A stretch of DNA of 64,000 nucleotides from Pseudomonas turukhanskensis (GTDB lineage: Bacteria > Pseudomonadota > Gammaproteobacteria > Pseudomonadales > Pseudomonadaceae), in assembly GCF_027922365.1 (NCBI RefSeq), contig NZ_BSFN01000005.1:1-64000 (forward strand). Reading direction: 5' to 3'. A program made the translations under genes and the position numbers. A model generated the notes under the pieces. It was not told the DNA's origin and ran no database searches. It saw only the letters and a program-made list of their open reading frames with translations. Shown one piece after another: positions 17,064 through 25,773 of this stretch; within the stretch, counting starts at the first letter, position 1, and every line of letters starts with the position of its first letter.

Positions 17064-17159
17064 CCCCTCACCCCAACCCTCTCCCGCAAGCGGGAGAGGG
17101 GGCCTGATCGCGGTATGGCTCCCCTCTCCCGTTTGCGGGAGAGGGGCTGGGGGTGAGGG
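17064..17159. repeat. Paired CTCTCCCG palindromes
   Basis: Two hairpins (CCCTCTCCCG with CGGGAGAGGG) stand in opposite orientation, flanked by CCTCACCCC and its complement. A second pair of the same family lies at 43703-43811. No gene occurs in the 223 bases between the xenB terminator and dapE. Confidence 0.75.
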
Positions 17160-17274
17160 CTGGCCCCGACACCGGTCTAAATCTCACGTAACACGCTCCG
17201 TTCCCCAAGGCACCCCGCCTGGATATTGCTAGAATGCCCACCCTCAATCTGTATGCCGCCGCTGGAGCTGTTTC

Positions 17275-18426
17275 ATGACCGCCGTTTCGTCCACCCTTTC
17301 GCCCACGTTGCAACTGGCTTGCGACCTGATCCGCCGCCCCTCGGTGACCCCGGTGGACGCCGATTGCCAGGCGGTGATGATCGAACGCCTGCGCGCCCTG
17401 GGCTTTGCCATCGAGCCGATGCGCATCGAGGATGTGGATAACTTCTGGGCCACCCACGGCGGCGAAGGCCCGGTGCTGTGTTTTGCCGGTCATACCGACG
17501 TGGTGCCCACAGGTCCCTTGCAGGCCTGGCAACACGCTCCGTTCGACGCCAAGGTCGATGAAGACGGCATGCTCTGCGGGCGCGGCGCCGCCGATATGAA
17601 AGGCAGCCTGGCCTCGATGATCATTGCGGTGGAGCGCTTTGTCGCCGACCACCCGAACCACAAAGGCCGTATCGCCTTTCTGATTACCAGCGACGAGGAA
17701 GGTCCGGCCCACCACGGCACCAAGGCGGTGGTCGAGCGCTTGGCGGCGCGCAAGGAGCGTCTGGACTGGTGCATCGTCGGCGAACCCTCAAGCACCACCC
17801 TGGTGGGTGACGTGGTCAAGAATGGCCGGCGCGGCTCGCTGGGCGCCAAGCTCACGGTGCGCGGTGTGCAGGGCCATGTGGCCTACCCGCACCTGGCCAA
17901 GAACCCGATTCACCTGGCCGCACCCGCGCTCAGCGAACTGGCTGCCGAGCATTGGGACGACGGCAATGCGTTCTTCCCGCCGACCAGTTTCCAGATCTCC
18001 AACCTCAACGCCGGCACTGGCGCCACCAATGTGATTCCGGGCGATCTGGAAGCGGTGTTCAACTTCCGCTTTTCCACCGAATCCACCGTGGAAGGCTTGC
18101 AGCAACGGGTTGCCACCATCCTCGACAAGCATGGCCTGGACTGGCATGTGGAATGGGCGCTGTCCGGCCTGCCGTTCCTCACCGAGCCGGGCGCGCTGCT
18201 CGATGCCGTGGCTGCTGGCATCAAGTCGGTAACCGGCCGCGATACCACGCCGTCCACCAGCGGCGGCACCTCCGATGGCCGCTTTATCGCCACCCTCGGC
18301 ACTCAGGTGGTTGAGCTGGGCCCGGTGAATGCCACCATTCACCAGATCAACGAGCGGGTACTGGCCAGCGATCTCGATACCCTGACCGAGATCTACTACC
18401 AGACCCTCGTGAACTTGCTCGCCTGA
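17275..18426 (+). CDS. dapE: Succinyl-diaminopimelate desuccinylase
   Basis: A 383-residue M20-family zinc amidohydrolase that converts N-succinyl-LL-diaminopimelate to LL-diaminopimelate and succinate, a step in lysine and cell-wall synthesis. The metal-binding motifs are [23 protein letters not shown] and [12 protein letters not shown]; the dimer/lid region follows and [11 protein letters not shown] is near the end. The ATG follows TGGAG. The stop overlaps the rlmA-type start in TGATG. Other dap genes are not in the window. Confidence 0.95.
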   Translation: MTAVSSTLSPTLQLACDLIRRPSVTPVDADCQAVMIERLRALGFAIEPMRIEDVDNFWATHGGEGPVLCFAGHTDVVPTGPLQAWQHAPFDAKVDEDGMLCGRGAADMKGSLASMIIAVERFVADHPNHKGRIAFLITSDEEGPAHHGTKAVVERLAARKERLDWCIVGEPSSTTLVGDVVKNGRRGSLGAKLTVRGVQGHVAYPHLAKNPIHLAAPALSELAAEHWDDGNAFFPPTSFQISNLNAGTGATNVIPGDLEAVFNFRFSTESTVEGLQQRVATILDKHGLDWHVEWALSGLPFLTEPGALLDAVAAGIKSVTGRDTTPSTSGGTSDGRFIATLGTQVVELGPVNATIHQINERVLASDLDTLTEIYYQTLVNLLA

Positions 18427-19238
18427 TGCTCGCCTGCCCCATTTGCAGCGCCCCGCTGCACGCGGTCGACAACGGCGTGGCGTGCCCGGCCAACCACCGA
18501 TTCGACCGCGCGCGCCAGGGCTACCTGAACCTGTTGCCGGTGCAGCACAAAAACAGCCGCGACCCTGGCGACAACCAGGCCATGGTCGAAGCCCGTCGGC
18601 GCTTTCTTGAGGGCGGTCACTACGCCCCCGTGGCCAAGCGCCTGGCCGAGCTGCTGGCCGAACGGGCGCCCGCACGCTGGTTGGATATCGGCTGCGGCGA
18701 GGGTTATTACACCGCCCAGGTGGCCGACGCCCTGCCCGCTGCCGAGGGCTACGCGCTGGATATTTCCCGCGAGGCGGTAAAGCGCGCCTGCAAGCGCAAC
18801 CCGCAACTCACCTGGCTGGTGGCGAGCATGGCGCGTATTCCGCTTGCCGATGCCAGCTGCCAGGCGCTGGTCAGTGTCTTCAGCCCGCTGGACTGGCAGG
18901 AAGCCAAACGCGTACTGAGCCCCGGCGGCGGGTTACTGCGTATTGGCCCCACCAACGAACACCTGATGGAACTGCGCGAGAAACTCTACGACCAGGTGCG
19001 CGACTACAGCGACGACAAACACCTGGCCCTGGTGCCCAACGGCATGCGCCACGCCCACAGCGAAGAACTGCGCTTTACCTTGAACGTGGACAGCGAGCAG
19101 GCCCGCGCCGACCTGCTGGCCATGACACCCCACGGCTGGCGCGCCAGTGCCGAGCGGCGTGAAGCAGTGATTGCCGCGCCGTTAAAGGTCACCGTTTCCA
19201 TGCGCTACGATTGGTTTGAATCAGAGCGCCACGCCTGA
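18426..19238 (+). CDS. rlmA: 23S rRNA (guanine-N1)-methyltransferase, RlmA-like
   Basis: A 270-residue SAM-dependent methyltransferase that modifies a guanine in 23S rRNA (G745 in E. coli). The N-terminal zinc ribbon is CPICSAPL and CPANHRFD, and the SAM site is LDIGCGEGYYT. FSPLDWQEAKRVLSPGG and the C-terminal MTPHGWRAS fit RlmA proteins. The N1-position versus related TlrB activity is inferred. It is translationally coupled to dapE through TGATG; the next small gene follows after 30 bases. Confidence 0.85.
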   Translation: MLACPICSAPLHAVDNGVACPANHRFDRARQGYLNLLPVQHKNSRDPGDNQAMVEARRRFLEGGHYAPVAKRLAELLAERAPARWLDIGCGEGYYTAQVADALPAAEGYALDISREAVKRACKRNPQLTWLVASMARIPLADASCQALVSVFSPLDWQEAKRVLSPGGGLLRIGPTNEHLMELREKLYDQVRDYSDDKHLALVPNGMRHAHSEELRFTLNVDSEQARADLLAMTPHGWRASAERREAVIAAPLKVTVSMRYDWFESERHA

Positions 19239-19268
19239 GCGGCTACACACGGATCACGAGAGAACCCC

Positions 19269-19652
19269 ATGCGCCAACCCGATATCGAAATCTACGTAAA
19301 AGACGCCGACCACAACGCCATCACCGAATGGCTGAGCGCGGCCCTGGGCCCCGTGTCGGCCTGGCGTCAGCAGGGGCAAACCTTCAAATGCAGCATCGCC
19401 AGCAGCGACGGCCCGATTCCGGTGACCTGGCTGCCCAAGGCCGTGGGCAAATGGAACAGCCTGTTTCTGGAAAGCGACATGACCTCGTGGGACGACGACC
19501 TGGCGTGCGCCCGCGCCGCCTTCGCCGCGTTGAACGTGGAAGTGCGCTGCGCGCCGGGTGGCTGGAGTGAAGAGGAAGCCGAAGAACAGGCCGACCGCTG
19601 GATTCGTATCAGCAGCGATGGCGAAGAGGAAATCACCTGGCACACCACCTAA
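19269..19652 (+). CDS. Conserved hypothetical, acidic C-terminus
   Basis: A 127-residue soluble protein without signal peptide. It begins with IEIYVKDADHNAITEWLSAALG and has an acidic tail (EEEAEEQADRW). Base usage is like its neighbours. GAGAG precedes the start, and it follows rlmA by 30 bases, so it is probably in the same transcript. I do not recognise a function; the ferredoxin-like beta-alpha-beta pattern suggests a small cytosolic domain. Confidence 0.6.
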   Translation: MRQPDIEIYVKDADHNAITEWLSAALGPVSAWRQQGQTFKCSIASSDGPIPVTWLPKAVGKWNSLFLESDMTSWDDDLACARAAFAALNVEVRCAPGGWSEEEAEEQADRWIRISSDGEEEITWHTT

Positions 19653-19666
19653 CGCGCTCCACTCTT

Positions 19667-19687
19667 GTAGGGTGTGCTATGCGCACC
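19667..19687. repeat. Single GTAGGGTGTGCT repeat half
   Basis: One copy of the GTAGGGTGTGCT..GCGCACC hairpin without an inverted partner, just after the hypothetical gene. Confidence 0.6.
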
Positions 19688-19767
19688 ACGCGATCCATCA
19701 GCAATCGCTGGAGCCCATGAGCATTGAAAAGCCGTTTTTAACGCAGTAGCGCCGACGCGCAGCCGAT

Positions 19768-19817
19768 CGGTTAGAAAACAAAAGCCCCGCCAGAGCGGGG
19801 CTTGTGTTTTCTAACCG
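19768..19817. terminator. Bidirectional terminator
   Basis: A long stem: CGGTTAGAAAACA at one end pairs with TGTTTTCTAACCG at the other, enclosing AAGCCCCGC/GCGGGGCTT. It has A and T runs on both sides and lies between the convergent hypothetical gene and the cold-shock gene, ending both. Confidence 0.88.
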
Positions 19818-19822
19818 AAGAA

Positions 19823-20032
19823 TCAGCCTTTAACGACGTCTTCGGCCTGAGGACCTTTCTGCCCGTCGATAACGGCGAACTCGACGCGGTCGCCTTCGTT
19901 CAGGGACCGGTGGCCTTCACCGCGGATAGCACGATAGTGAACAAACACATCGGCGCCACTTTCACGCTGAATGAAGCCATAGCCTTTGGAATCATTGAAC
20001 CACTTAACGGTTCCAGTCTCGCGATCAGCCAT
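19823..20032 (-). CDS. Cold-shock domain protein
   Basis: A 69-residue CspA-type OB-fold protein that binds single-stranded nucleic acid. RNP1 is KGYGFIQ and RNP2 is DVFVHY; the chain ends [10 protein letters not shown]. The ATG at 20032 has GGAGA eight bases upstream; the longer frame would need TTG. The upstream region (20033-20087) is AT-rich with a second purine-rich stretch, suitable for a regulated leader, but I could not identify a cold box. It acts in the cytosol, probably as an RNA chaperone. Confidence 0.93.
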   Translation of the reverse strand: MADRETGTVKWFNDSKGYGFIQRESGADVFVHYRAIRGEGHRSLNEGDRVEFAVIDGQKGPQAEDVVKG

Positions 20033-20087
20033 TACTACTTTCTCCAACTCGCATTTTTTTATGTCCTCTCAAGGAGGTATCGACGGA

Positions 20088-20270
20088 TCAGTGCCAGCAC
20101 GCCCGAAGCAGGTCGGCGCCGGCCAATTTCGTAAGCACAAAGCCTGCCAACGAATTCGGCACGCCCGACTGCAACGCCCGTCGTAGAGCGCGCCGCCTGG
20201 CTTTATCGGTTAAGTACGGACGTACAAAGTGATCGAGGCGAGGTTGCCCGCCTGTGGGTATCGGTAACAT
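20088..20270 (-). CDS. Possible small protein upstream of csp
   Basis: A 60-codon frame with a coding-like composition: third positions are mostly G or C, and it has a basic stretch ([13 protein letters not shown]) and a [17 protein letters not shown] segment that reads like a natural amphipathic helix. It ends 55 bases before the cold-shock start on the same strand. The ATG at 20270 has no strong ribosome site; a GTG at 20315 is an alternative. A conserved small neighbour of this csp is known to me only vaguely, so the call rests on composition and position. Confidence 0.4.
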   Translation of the reverse strand: MLPIPTGGQPRLDHFVRPYLTDKARRRALRRALQSGVPNSLAGFVLTKLAGADLLRACWH

Positions 20271-20441
20271 TTCGGTGCAGGCATCACGCGAAGGCCCCGG
20301 CAGGCAGCAACGCACTTCCCACGCCGTTTACCGTCATACCCGCGAAGACTGTGGTTTGGCGACCATATGTCTTTTGCCCGCACGCAGTTCATACGGCAAA
20401 CTAGCGTCCCCGAGCCGAGGCTCGATTTCGACAGACTCTGT

Positions 20442-22925
20442 ATGACCCGTTCCCCGTTTCGCCGCCTTGTCTTCGGTACCTTGCGCCGCTTGCTCTATCT
20501 GTGGGTGCGCTCGGAAACCATCAACCAATCCGCCTTTACCCTCAAGCTCGACCGCAGCAAGCCCGTGCTCTACGTGTTGCAGCAGCCGTCGCTGAGCGAC
20601 CTGGCGGTAGTCGACAGGGAATGCACCAAGGCCGGCCTGCCGCGCCCCGTGGTGCCGGTGGCCGTCGGCGACCTGATCGAGCCAGCCGCGTTTTTCTACC
20701 TCAACCCGGAACCGGGCTGGCTGGGTACGCCGAGCAAACCCGGCACCTCGCCCACCCTGGTGCGCCTGGTAGGCGCGCTCAATCAGCACGCCGTGGAAGA
20801 TGCGCAGATCGTGCCGGTGAGTGTGTTCTGGGGCCAATCGCCCGACCGCGAAACCAGCCCGTGGAAGTTGCTGTTTGCCGACAGCTGGGCCGTTACTGGC
20901 CGCCTGCGTCGGCTGGTCAGCATTCTGATTCTGGGGCGCAAAACCCGCGTGCAATTCTCCGCCCCCATTCACCTGCGCGAGCTGGTGGCGCAGGACAAAG
21001 GCCATGAGCGCACCCTGCGTATGGTGCAGCGCATTTTGCGGGTGCACTTTCGTAACCAGAAATCCGCCGTCATCGGCCCGGACGTCTCGCACCGCCGCAA
21101 CCTGGTCAAAGGCCTGGTGCATGGTCCGCTGGTGCGTCAGGCGATTGCCGAGGAAGTGGAACGCGAGAAAATCTCCCCCGAGAAAGCCGAAGCCCTGGCC
21201 CTGCGCTACGGCAACGAAATCGCCTCGGACTACACCTATACCGCCATCCGCTTCCTCGAACTGGTGCTCAGCTGGTTCTGGAACAAGATTTACGACGGCA
21301 TCAAGGTCAACCATATCGAAGGTGTGCAAGACGTTGCCCAGGGCCATGAGGTGATTTATGTGCCCTGCCACCGCAGCCATATCGACTACCTGCTGCTGTC
21401 TTACCTGCTGTTCCGTAACGGCCTGACACCGCCGCATATCGCCGCCGGCATCAACCTGAACATGCCGGTGATCGGTGGTCTGCTGCGCCGTGGCGGCGCC
21501 TTCTTTATGCGCCGCACGTTCAAGGGCAATCCGCTGTACACCGCCGTGTTCAACGAATACCTGCACACCCTGTTCAGCAAAGGCTTCCCGGTGGAGTACT
21601 TCGTTGAAGGCGGGCGTTCGCGTACCGGGCGCATGCTGCAACCCAAAACCGGGATGCTGGCCATTACCCTGCGCAGCTTCCTGCGCTCCAACCGCCTGCC
21701 GGTGGTGTTCGTGCCGGTGTACATCGGTTACGAGCGCGTGCTGGAGGGCCGCACCTACCTCGGCGAGTTGCGTGGGGCGAGCAAGAAGAAAGAGTCGATC
21801 TTCGATATTTTCAAAGTCATTGGCGCGCTCAAGCAGCGCTTTGGCAGCGTGTGGGTGAACTTCGGCGAGCCGATCAAGCTGGCCGAGTTTCTCGATAATG
21901 ACCAGCCCGGCTGGCGCGAACAGGACCTGGGCCCGCAATACCGCCCAACCTGGTTGAGCGATACCACCCATCGTCTGTCCGAGCGCGTGGCCCAGCACCT
22001 CAACGAAGCCGCCGCGGTAAACCCGGTGAACCTGGTGGCGCTGGCGTTGCTGTCCACCAGCAAACTGGCCCTGGACGAACGCGCCCTCACCCGCGTGCTC
22101 GACCTGTACCTGACCTTGCTGCGCAAAGTGCCCTACTCGCCCCATACCACGCTGCCCGAAGGCGATGGCCAGACGCTGATCGAGTACGTGCAAGGCATGA
22201 AGCTGCTCGCCGAGCAGAAAGATGCACTGGGCAAGATTCTCTATCTGGATGAGCAGAACGCCGTCCTGATGACCTACTACCGCAACAACGTGCTGCATAT
22301 CTTCGCCCTGCCGGCGCTGCTGGCGAGCTTCTTCCAGAGCAGCGCACGCATGAGCCGCGAGCAGATTCTGCGCTACACCCGTGCGCTGTATCCGTACTTG
22401 CAGTCGGAGCTGTTTATCCGCTGGAGCCTGGAAGAGCTGGACGCGGTGGTGGACCAGTGGCTGGCAGCGTTTGTGGAGCAGGGCCTGCTGAAGTTCGAAA
22501 CCGACGTGTACGTACGCCCGGCGCCAAGCTCGCGCAACTTTGTACTGCTGACCCTGCTGTCGCGCGCCATTGCCCAGACGTTGCAGCGCTTCTATATGGC
22601 CACCGCACTGCTGCTCAATGCCGGCCAGAACGCCATCAGCGCCGAAGAGCTGGAAGACCTGTGTACGGTGATGGCCCAGCGCCTGTCGATTCTCCACGGC
22701 CTCAACGCCCCGGAGTTTTTCGACAAGAGCCTGTTCCGTCACTTTATCCAGACCCTGCTGGACCAGGGCGTACTGCGCCAGGATACGGCCGGCAAACTCA
22801 GCCACCACCCGTTGCTCAACGAACTGGCCGAAGGCGCCGCCAAGCGCGTGCTGCCAGCGGAGATTCGCCTGTCTATTCGCCAGGTGGCGATGGACCGCAG
22901 CGAAGATGTAGCGGACGGGCTGTAA
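20442..22925 (+). CDS. plsB: Glycerol-3-phosphate 1-O-acyltransferase
   Basis: An 827-residue inner-membrane enzyme that acylates sn-glycerol-3-phosphate, the first step of phospholipid synthesis. The HX4D motif is at H310-D315 ([10 protein letters not shown]), close to the E. coli position, and the substrate-binding segment [11 protein letters not shown] follows. The C-terminal helical region is full length. The ATG at 20442 begins [19 protein letters not shown], which suits the family N-terminus; an open frame extends 25 codons upstream but is unlikely to be used. No strong ribosome site is visible. Positions 20271-20441 show only leader sequence. Confidence 0.95.
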   Translation: MTRSPFRRLVFGTLRRLLYLWVRSETINQSAFTLKLDRSKPVLYVLQQPSLSDLAVVDRECTKAGLPRPVVPVAVGDLIEPAAFFYLNPEPGWLGTPSKPGTSPTLVRLVGALNQHAVEDAQIVPVSVFWGQSPDRETSPWKLLFADSWAVTGRLRRLVSILILGRKTRVQFSAPIHLRELVAQDKGHERTLRMVQRILRVHFRNQKSAVIGPDVSHRRNLVKGLVHGPLVRQAIAEEVEREKISPEKAEALALRYGNEIASDYTYTAIRFLELVLSWFWNKIYDGIKVNHIEGVQDVAQGHEVIYVPCHRSHIDYLLLSYLLFRNGLTPPHIAAGINLNMPVIGGLLRRGGAFFMRRTFKGNPLYTAVFNEYLHTLFSKGFPVEYFVEGGRSRTGRMLQPKTGMLAITLRSFLRSNRLPVVFVPVYIGYERVLEGRTYLGELRGASKKKESIFDIFKVIGALKQRFGSVWVNFGEPIKLAEFLDNDQPGWREQDLGPQYRPTWLSDTTHRLSERVAQHLNEAAAVNPVNLVALALLSTSKLALDERALTRVLDLYLTLLRKVPYSPHTTLPEGDGQTLIEYVQGMKLLAEQKDALGKILYLDEQNAVLMTYYRNNVLHIFALPALLASFFQSSARMSREQILRYTRALYPYLQSELFIRWSLEELDAVVDQWLAAFVEQGLLKFETDVYVRPAPSSRNFVLLTLLSRAIAQTLQRFYMATALLLNAGQNAISAEELEDLCTVMAQRLSILHGLNAPEFFDKSLFRHFIQTLLDQGVLRQDTAGKLSHHPLLNELAEGAAKRVLPAEIRLSIRQVAMDRSEDVADGL

Positions 22926-22940
22926 CCGCCAGGCCGCGGC

Positions 22941-22977
22941 AATAAAAAAGGGAGCACCGTGTGCTCCCTTTTTTATT
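22941..22977. terminator. Bidirectional terminator after plsB
   Basis: GGGAGCAC/GTGCTCCC stem with a 3-base loop between A and T runs (AATAAAAAA and TTTTTTATT). It serves plsB and the convergent mdaB. Confidence 0.92.
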
Positions 22978-23001
22978 GCAGCTTTTCACGACCTAGAGCG
23001 A

Positions 23002-23020
23002 ATATCCGCGCCGCGGATAT
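23002..23020. repeat. REP-like palindrome
   Basis: ATATCCGC and GCGGATAT form a perfect 8-base stem with a 3-base loop, in the gap between plsB and mdaB. It resembles the hairpins at 39404 and 30699. Confidence 0.5.
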
Positions 23021-23038
23021 CCGCCGCCTCGATAGCGA

Positions 23039-23623
23039 TCAGGCCTTGAACACCTGCGCCAAGTGCTGCTCATACCGCGCGATATCGCCTTCGATGTTCG
23101 GGCGCTTCATCACGTCCACACTCAGGAAGGTCGGCAGGCCGGTCATGCCCAGGAACTGGTTGGCCTTGTGGAACGGGAAGTACACCGCGTCCACGCCCTT
23201 GGCTTCAAAAAAGTCGGTGGGGTCGTCGAAGGCTTGCTGCGGGGCGTTCCAGGTGGCGGAAATCATGTACTGCTTGCCGTGCAGCAAACCGCCGCTGCCG
23301 TATTTCTGCGAAGCGTCGGAGCGGGTGCGGCCGTCGTTGGCGTACAGGCTGCCGTGACCTTCGGTGAACACTTCATCGATGTATTTTTTCACCGTCCAGG
23401 GCGCGCCCATCCACCAGCCTGGCATTTGCCAGATGATCACGTCGGCCCAGAGGAATTTCTGCACTTCTTCTGCAACGTCGTAACCGCCGTCGATAAAGGT
23501 TTCACGCACATCAAAACCTGAGCGGTCGAGGTAGCTGAGCGCGGCGTCGTGCAGGGTCTGATTGTAGCGGCCGTCGGAGTGAGCGAACTGTTTGCCGCCA
23601 TTGAGCAGAAGAATCTTTTTCAC
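23039..23623 (-). CDS. mdaB: NAD(P)H:quinone oxidoreductase, MdaB-like
   Basis: A 194-residue flavodoxin-fold enzyme of the MdaB family, which reduces quinones by two electrons with FAD and NADPH and so limits redox cycling. It starts KKILLLNGGKQFAHSDGRYN and has WADVIIWQMPGWWMGAPWTVKKYIDEVF (shown here in a shortened reading), GRTRSD and a C-terminal HLAQVF. The start is GTG at 23623 with GAGG at good spacing; length equals E. coli MdaB (193). It is divergent from an ABM-type gene, the partner it has in E. coli (ygiN), with palindromes in the gap. Confidence 0.88.
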   Translation of the reverse strand: MKKILLLNGGKQFAHSDGRYNQTLHDAALSYLDRSGFDVRETFIDGGYDVAEEVQKFLWADVIIWQMPGWWMGAPWTVKKYIDEVFTEGHGSLYANDGRTRSDASQKYGSGGLLHGKQYMISATWNAPQQAFDDPTDFFEAKGVDAVYFPFHKANQFLGMTGLPTFLSVDVMKRPNIEGDIARYEQHLAQVFKA

Positions 23624-23697
23624 GGAATTTACCTCGGTGAGTCGCTGAATGGCCGGCAGATTAACGGCCTCACGCGAGGAGAAACACCCAGCGCCGC

Positions 23698-23712
23698 GCA
23701 AATCATATTTGC
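23698..23712. promoter_or_regulatory. Candidate operator GCAAAT-N3-ATTTGC
   Basis: A perfect 6-base inverted repeat with a 3-base centre in the mdaB/ABM divergent gap. It may bind a regulator of one or both genes; the regulator is not in the immediate region. Confidence 0.45.
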
Positions 23713-23740
23713 TCCAAAAGCATGAATACCCCTTCAACTC

Positions 23741-23774
23741 CCTGATTAAAATGCAGCAATCCACCTTAATCAGG
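23741..23774. promoter_or_regulatory. Inverted repeat before ABM gene
   Basis: CCTGATTAA and TTAATCAGG form a perfect 9-base inverted repeat with a 16-base spacer; its right arm includes the AGG of the ribosome site (AGGAG). It could be a hairpin that masks the ribosome site, or a protein-binding site. Confidence 0.45.
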
Positions 23775-23783
23775 AGCCCTTTC

Positions 23784-24101
23784 ATGAGCGACCAACCCTA
23801 CGGCTTTATCCTTCACGCCCACACCAAGCCGGAAAAAGCCGAAGCGTTTCAGGCGTTGTTCAGCGCCTACGTGGAGCCCAGCCGCGCCGAGCCAGGCTGC
23901 ATCGAGTACCACATGCTGCGGGACCAGCAAGACCCCACGCTGTTTATCTTCTACGAGATCTGGGCCAGCAAGGCGCACCTCGATGTGCACTCGGCATTGC
24001 CCCATATGCAGCGCTTTGCCGAGCAGCGTATGGACTACCTGACCCGTGACTTCGATATCCGCCTTATCGACATGCTCAGCCCCTCCTCGGCCAACCGTTG
24101 A
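23784..24101 (+). CDS. ABM family monooxygenase, YgiN-like
   Basis: A 105-residue antibiotic-biosynthesis-monooxygenase domain protein, a small dimeric barrel. It has ILHAHTKPEKAEAFQALF, EPGCIEYHMLRDQQDP and FIFYEIWASKAHLDVH, typical of the YgiN/quinol monooxygenase group, with the His at the end of the last segment conserved. The start at 23784 has AGGAG. Divergent from mdaB: together they look like a small quinone redox module. Confidence 0.8.
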   Translation: MSDQPYGFILHAHTKPEKAEAFQALFSAYVEPSRAEPGCIEYHMLRDQQDPTLFIFYEIWASKAHLDVHSALPHMQRFAEQRMDYLTRDFDIRLIDMLSPSSANR

Positions 24102-24194
24102 GCCGCACGCTGCAAAAACACTTGAAACCCTCGCCGCCGGGCGCGTCTAAACCTGTAATCCGGTCGCAAGACCGACCCGCGCGAGGATCTGAGA

Positions 24195-24809
24195 ATGAGC
24201 ACGCACCTGATCAAACTCTTCACCCAGCCGGAACGGGTCTGGACTGATATCCGCAAGGAAGAAGAGGAAAAACCCCGCAATTACTGGCCCCACCTGATTT
24301 TTCTCGGGCTTATCCCGCCTTTTGCTCTGTTTATAGGCACCACCCAGGTGGGCTGGAGCCTGGCGGAGAACGAAACCGTACGCCTGACCGCCGATAGCGC
24401 GCTGGCGCTAAGCGCCATGATTTACGGCGCCATCCTGCTCGGCACAGCACTTATGGGTGTGTTTATTCGCTGGATGTCCCGCACGTTCGACGCTCGCCCA
24501 ACCCTTAATCAATGCATTGGCTTTGCGGCCTACACCGCTTCGCCCTTGTTCGTGGCCGGGCTGGCAGGGCTTTACCCCAGTCGCTGGCTAGCAGTGGCGG
24601 TACTGCTTGCCGCCTGCGCCTACTCGACCTTTTTGCTGTACGTCGGCCTGCCGACCTTTATGCGGACCAAAACAGAGCAAGGCTTTCTGTTTTCCTCCAG
24701 CGTGTGGGGCGTGTCGGTACTGACCCTGGTTACCGTGCTGGTATCGGCCATTCTCTATTGGTACTTCTACCTGCCGCCGGAATACCTGCGCGGCCCGCTT
24801 GGCCAATAG
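24195..24809 (+). CDS. Yip1 domain membrane protein
   Basis: A 204-residue integral membrane protein with five predicted helices (about residues 33-50, 70-90, 108-127, 134-152, 170-190). The opening LIKLFTQPERVWTDIRKEEE followed by helices is the usual Yip1 (PF04893) bacterial form. Function is not known; it is probably in the inner membrane. GCGAGGATCTGAG precedes the ATG. Confidence 0.8.
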   Translation: MSTHLIKLFTQPERVWTDIRKEEEEKPRNYWPHLIFLGLIPPFALFIGTTQVGWSLAENETVRLTADSALALSAMIYGAILLGTALMGVFIRWMSRTFDARPTLNQCIGFAAYTASPLFVAGLAGLYPSRWLAVAVLLAACAYSTFLLYVGLPTFMRTKTEQGFLFSSSVWGVSVLTLVTVLVSAILYWYFYLPPEYLRGPLGQ

Positions 24810-24897
24810 CGAGGTTGCAGCGGCTGTGCCGTAACGGGTTTGCCTGAACGGTACAGTCCGCTAAGCTCGGGCCATTGTCCCCAACAGGAATGTGCCC

Positions 24898-25587
24898 ATG
24901 CTTCGCTCCACTGCCTCTCTCGCCACCCTGCTCGCTGGTCTGGCGTTGTCTGCCCAGGTGTTCGCCCTGTCCATCAGCGACCTCTCGCAAACCGACGCCA
25001 GCGGCGGCCTGAAAGATGCCCTGACCCAAGGCGCGCAAATTGCCGTGAAGCAACTGGGTACGCCCGGCGGCTTCAGCAACAACAAAGACGTGCGTATCGA
25101 ATTGCCCGGCAACCTCGGCAAAGCTGCCAAGGCCATGAAGATGATGGGCATGGGGGCGCAGGTTGATCAGTTGGAAACCAGCATGAACAAGGCGGCCGAG
25201 GCCGCCGTGCCGCAAGCCCAGGCGCTGCTGGTAGATGCCGTGAAGAAAATGACCGTGTCGGACGCTAAAAGCATTCTGGCTGGCAAGAATGACGCCGCTA
25301 CCCAATACCTGAACAAAACCAGCCGCGAACAAATCCGCGCCAAATTCCTGCCGATCGTCAAACAGGCCACCGACCAGGTCGGCCTGGCCAAGCAATACAA
25401 CACCTTCGCCGGCCAGGCTGCGAGCTTTGGCGCCGTGGATGCCAAGAGCGCCAATATCGAAAACTACGTGACCGAAAAGGCGCTCGACGGCTTGTTCGAG
25501 ATGATCGCCAAACAGGAAGCCAGCATTCGTAAAGACCCGGCCGCCGCGGCGACCAGCCTGGCCAAGAAGGTGTTTGGCGCGCTTTAA
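24898..25587 (+). CDS. DUF4197 periplasmic protein
   Basis: A 229-residue protein with a signal peptide (residues 1-24, ending VFA). The mature helical chain has GGLKDALTQGAQIAVKQLG, MNKAAEAAVPQAQALLVDAVKKM and SREQIRAKFLPIVKQAT, the DUF4197 pattern (some given in parts). Role unknown. The ATG at 24898 is preceded by AGGA at good spacing; the GTG two codons upstream is less suited. It ends at a repeat-rich gap before the RND gene, which is convergent. Confidence 0.82.
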   Translation: MLRSTASLATLLAGLALSAQVFALSISDLSQTDASGGLKDALTQGAQIAVKQLGTPGGFSNNKDVRIELPGNLGKAAKAMKMMGMGAQVDQLETSMNKAAEAAVPQAQALLVDAVKKMTVSDAKSILAGKNDAATQYLNKTSREQIRAKFLPIVKQATDQVGLAKQYNTFAGQAASFGAVDAKSANIENYVTEKALDGLFEMIAKQEASIRKDPAAAATSLAKKVFGAL

Positions 25588-25593
25588 CCGCAC

Positions 25594-25641
25594 CTCGCTG
25601 TTGAAGTGCGGCCGCAACTCGCTGTTGAAGTGCGGCCGCAA
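25594..25641. repeat. Two-copy 24-base tandem repeat
   Basis: CTCGCTGTTGAAGTGCGGCC plus GCAA is present twice in direct tandem, and the start of a third copy (CTCGGT) follows. It begins right after the DUF4197 stop. Confidence 0.8.
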
Positions 25642-25650
25642 CTCGGTCGA

Positions 25651-25762
25651 GGGTTTCGGGGCTAGAGCCAGGCAAGGCGAAAGTCGGCTTTAAAGCGCAG
25701 CGTACTCAAGTACGTGAGCATTTAAAGGCGGCTTTCAACGCAGCATGGCCGACGCCCCGGAA
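25651..25762. repeat. Structured intergenic element
   Basis: About 110 bases including GGGGCTAGAGCCAGGCAAGG, an inner palindrome CGTAC-TCAA-GTACG (25701-25714), flanking arms GTCGGCTTTAAA and TTTAAAGGCGGC, and CAACGCAGCATGGCCGACGC at the end. I recall similar sequences repeated in Pseudomonas chromosomes. Function is unknown; a stable folded RNA or a terminator-like element is possible. Confidence 0.5.
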
Positions 25763-25773
25763 GCCGTCTTATT

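Noticed and set aside
15443..17089. Long antisense frame across the MFS and xenB genes
   Set aside because: It spans two well-supported genes and their intergenic gap and has no ribosome site.
20334..22808. An 824-codon open frame antisense to plsB
   Set aside because: It lies over the whole plsB gene, and its translation is rich in His, Gln and Val with no domain; a mirror of GC-rich codons.
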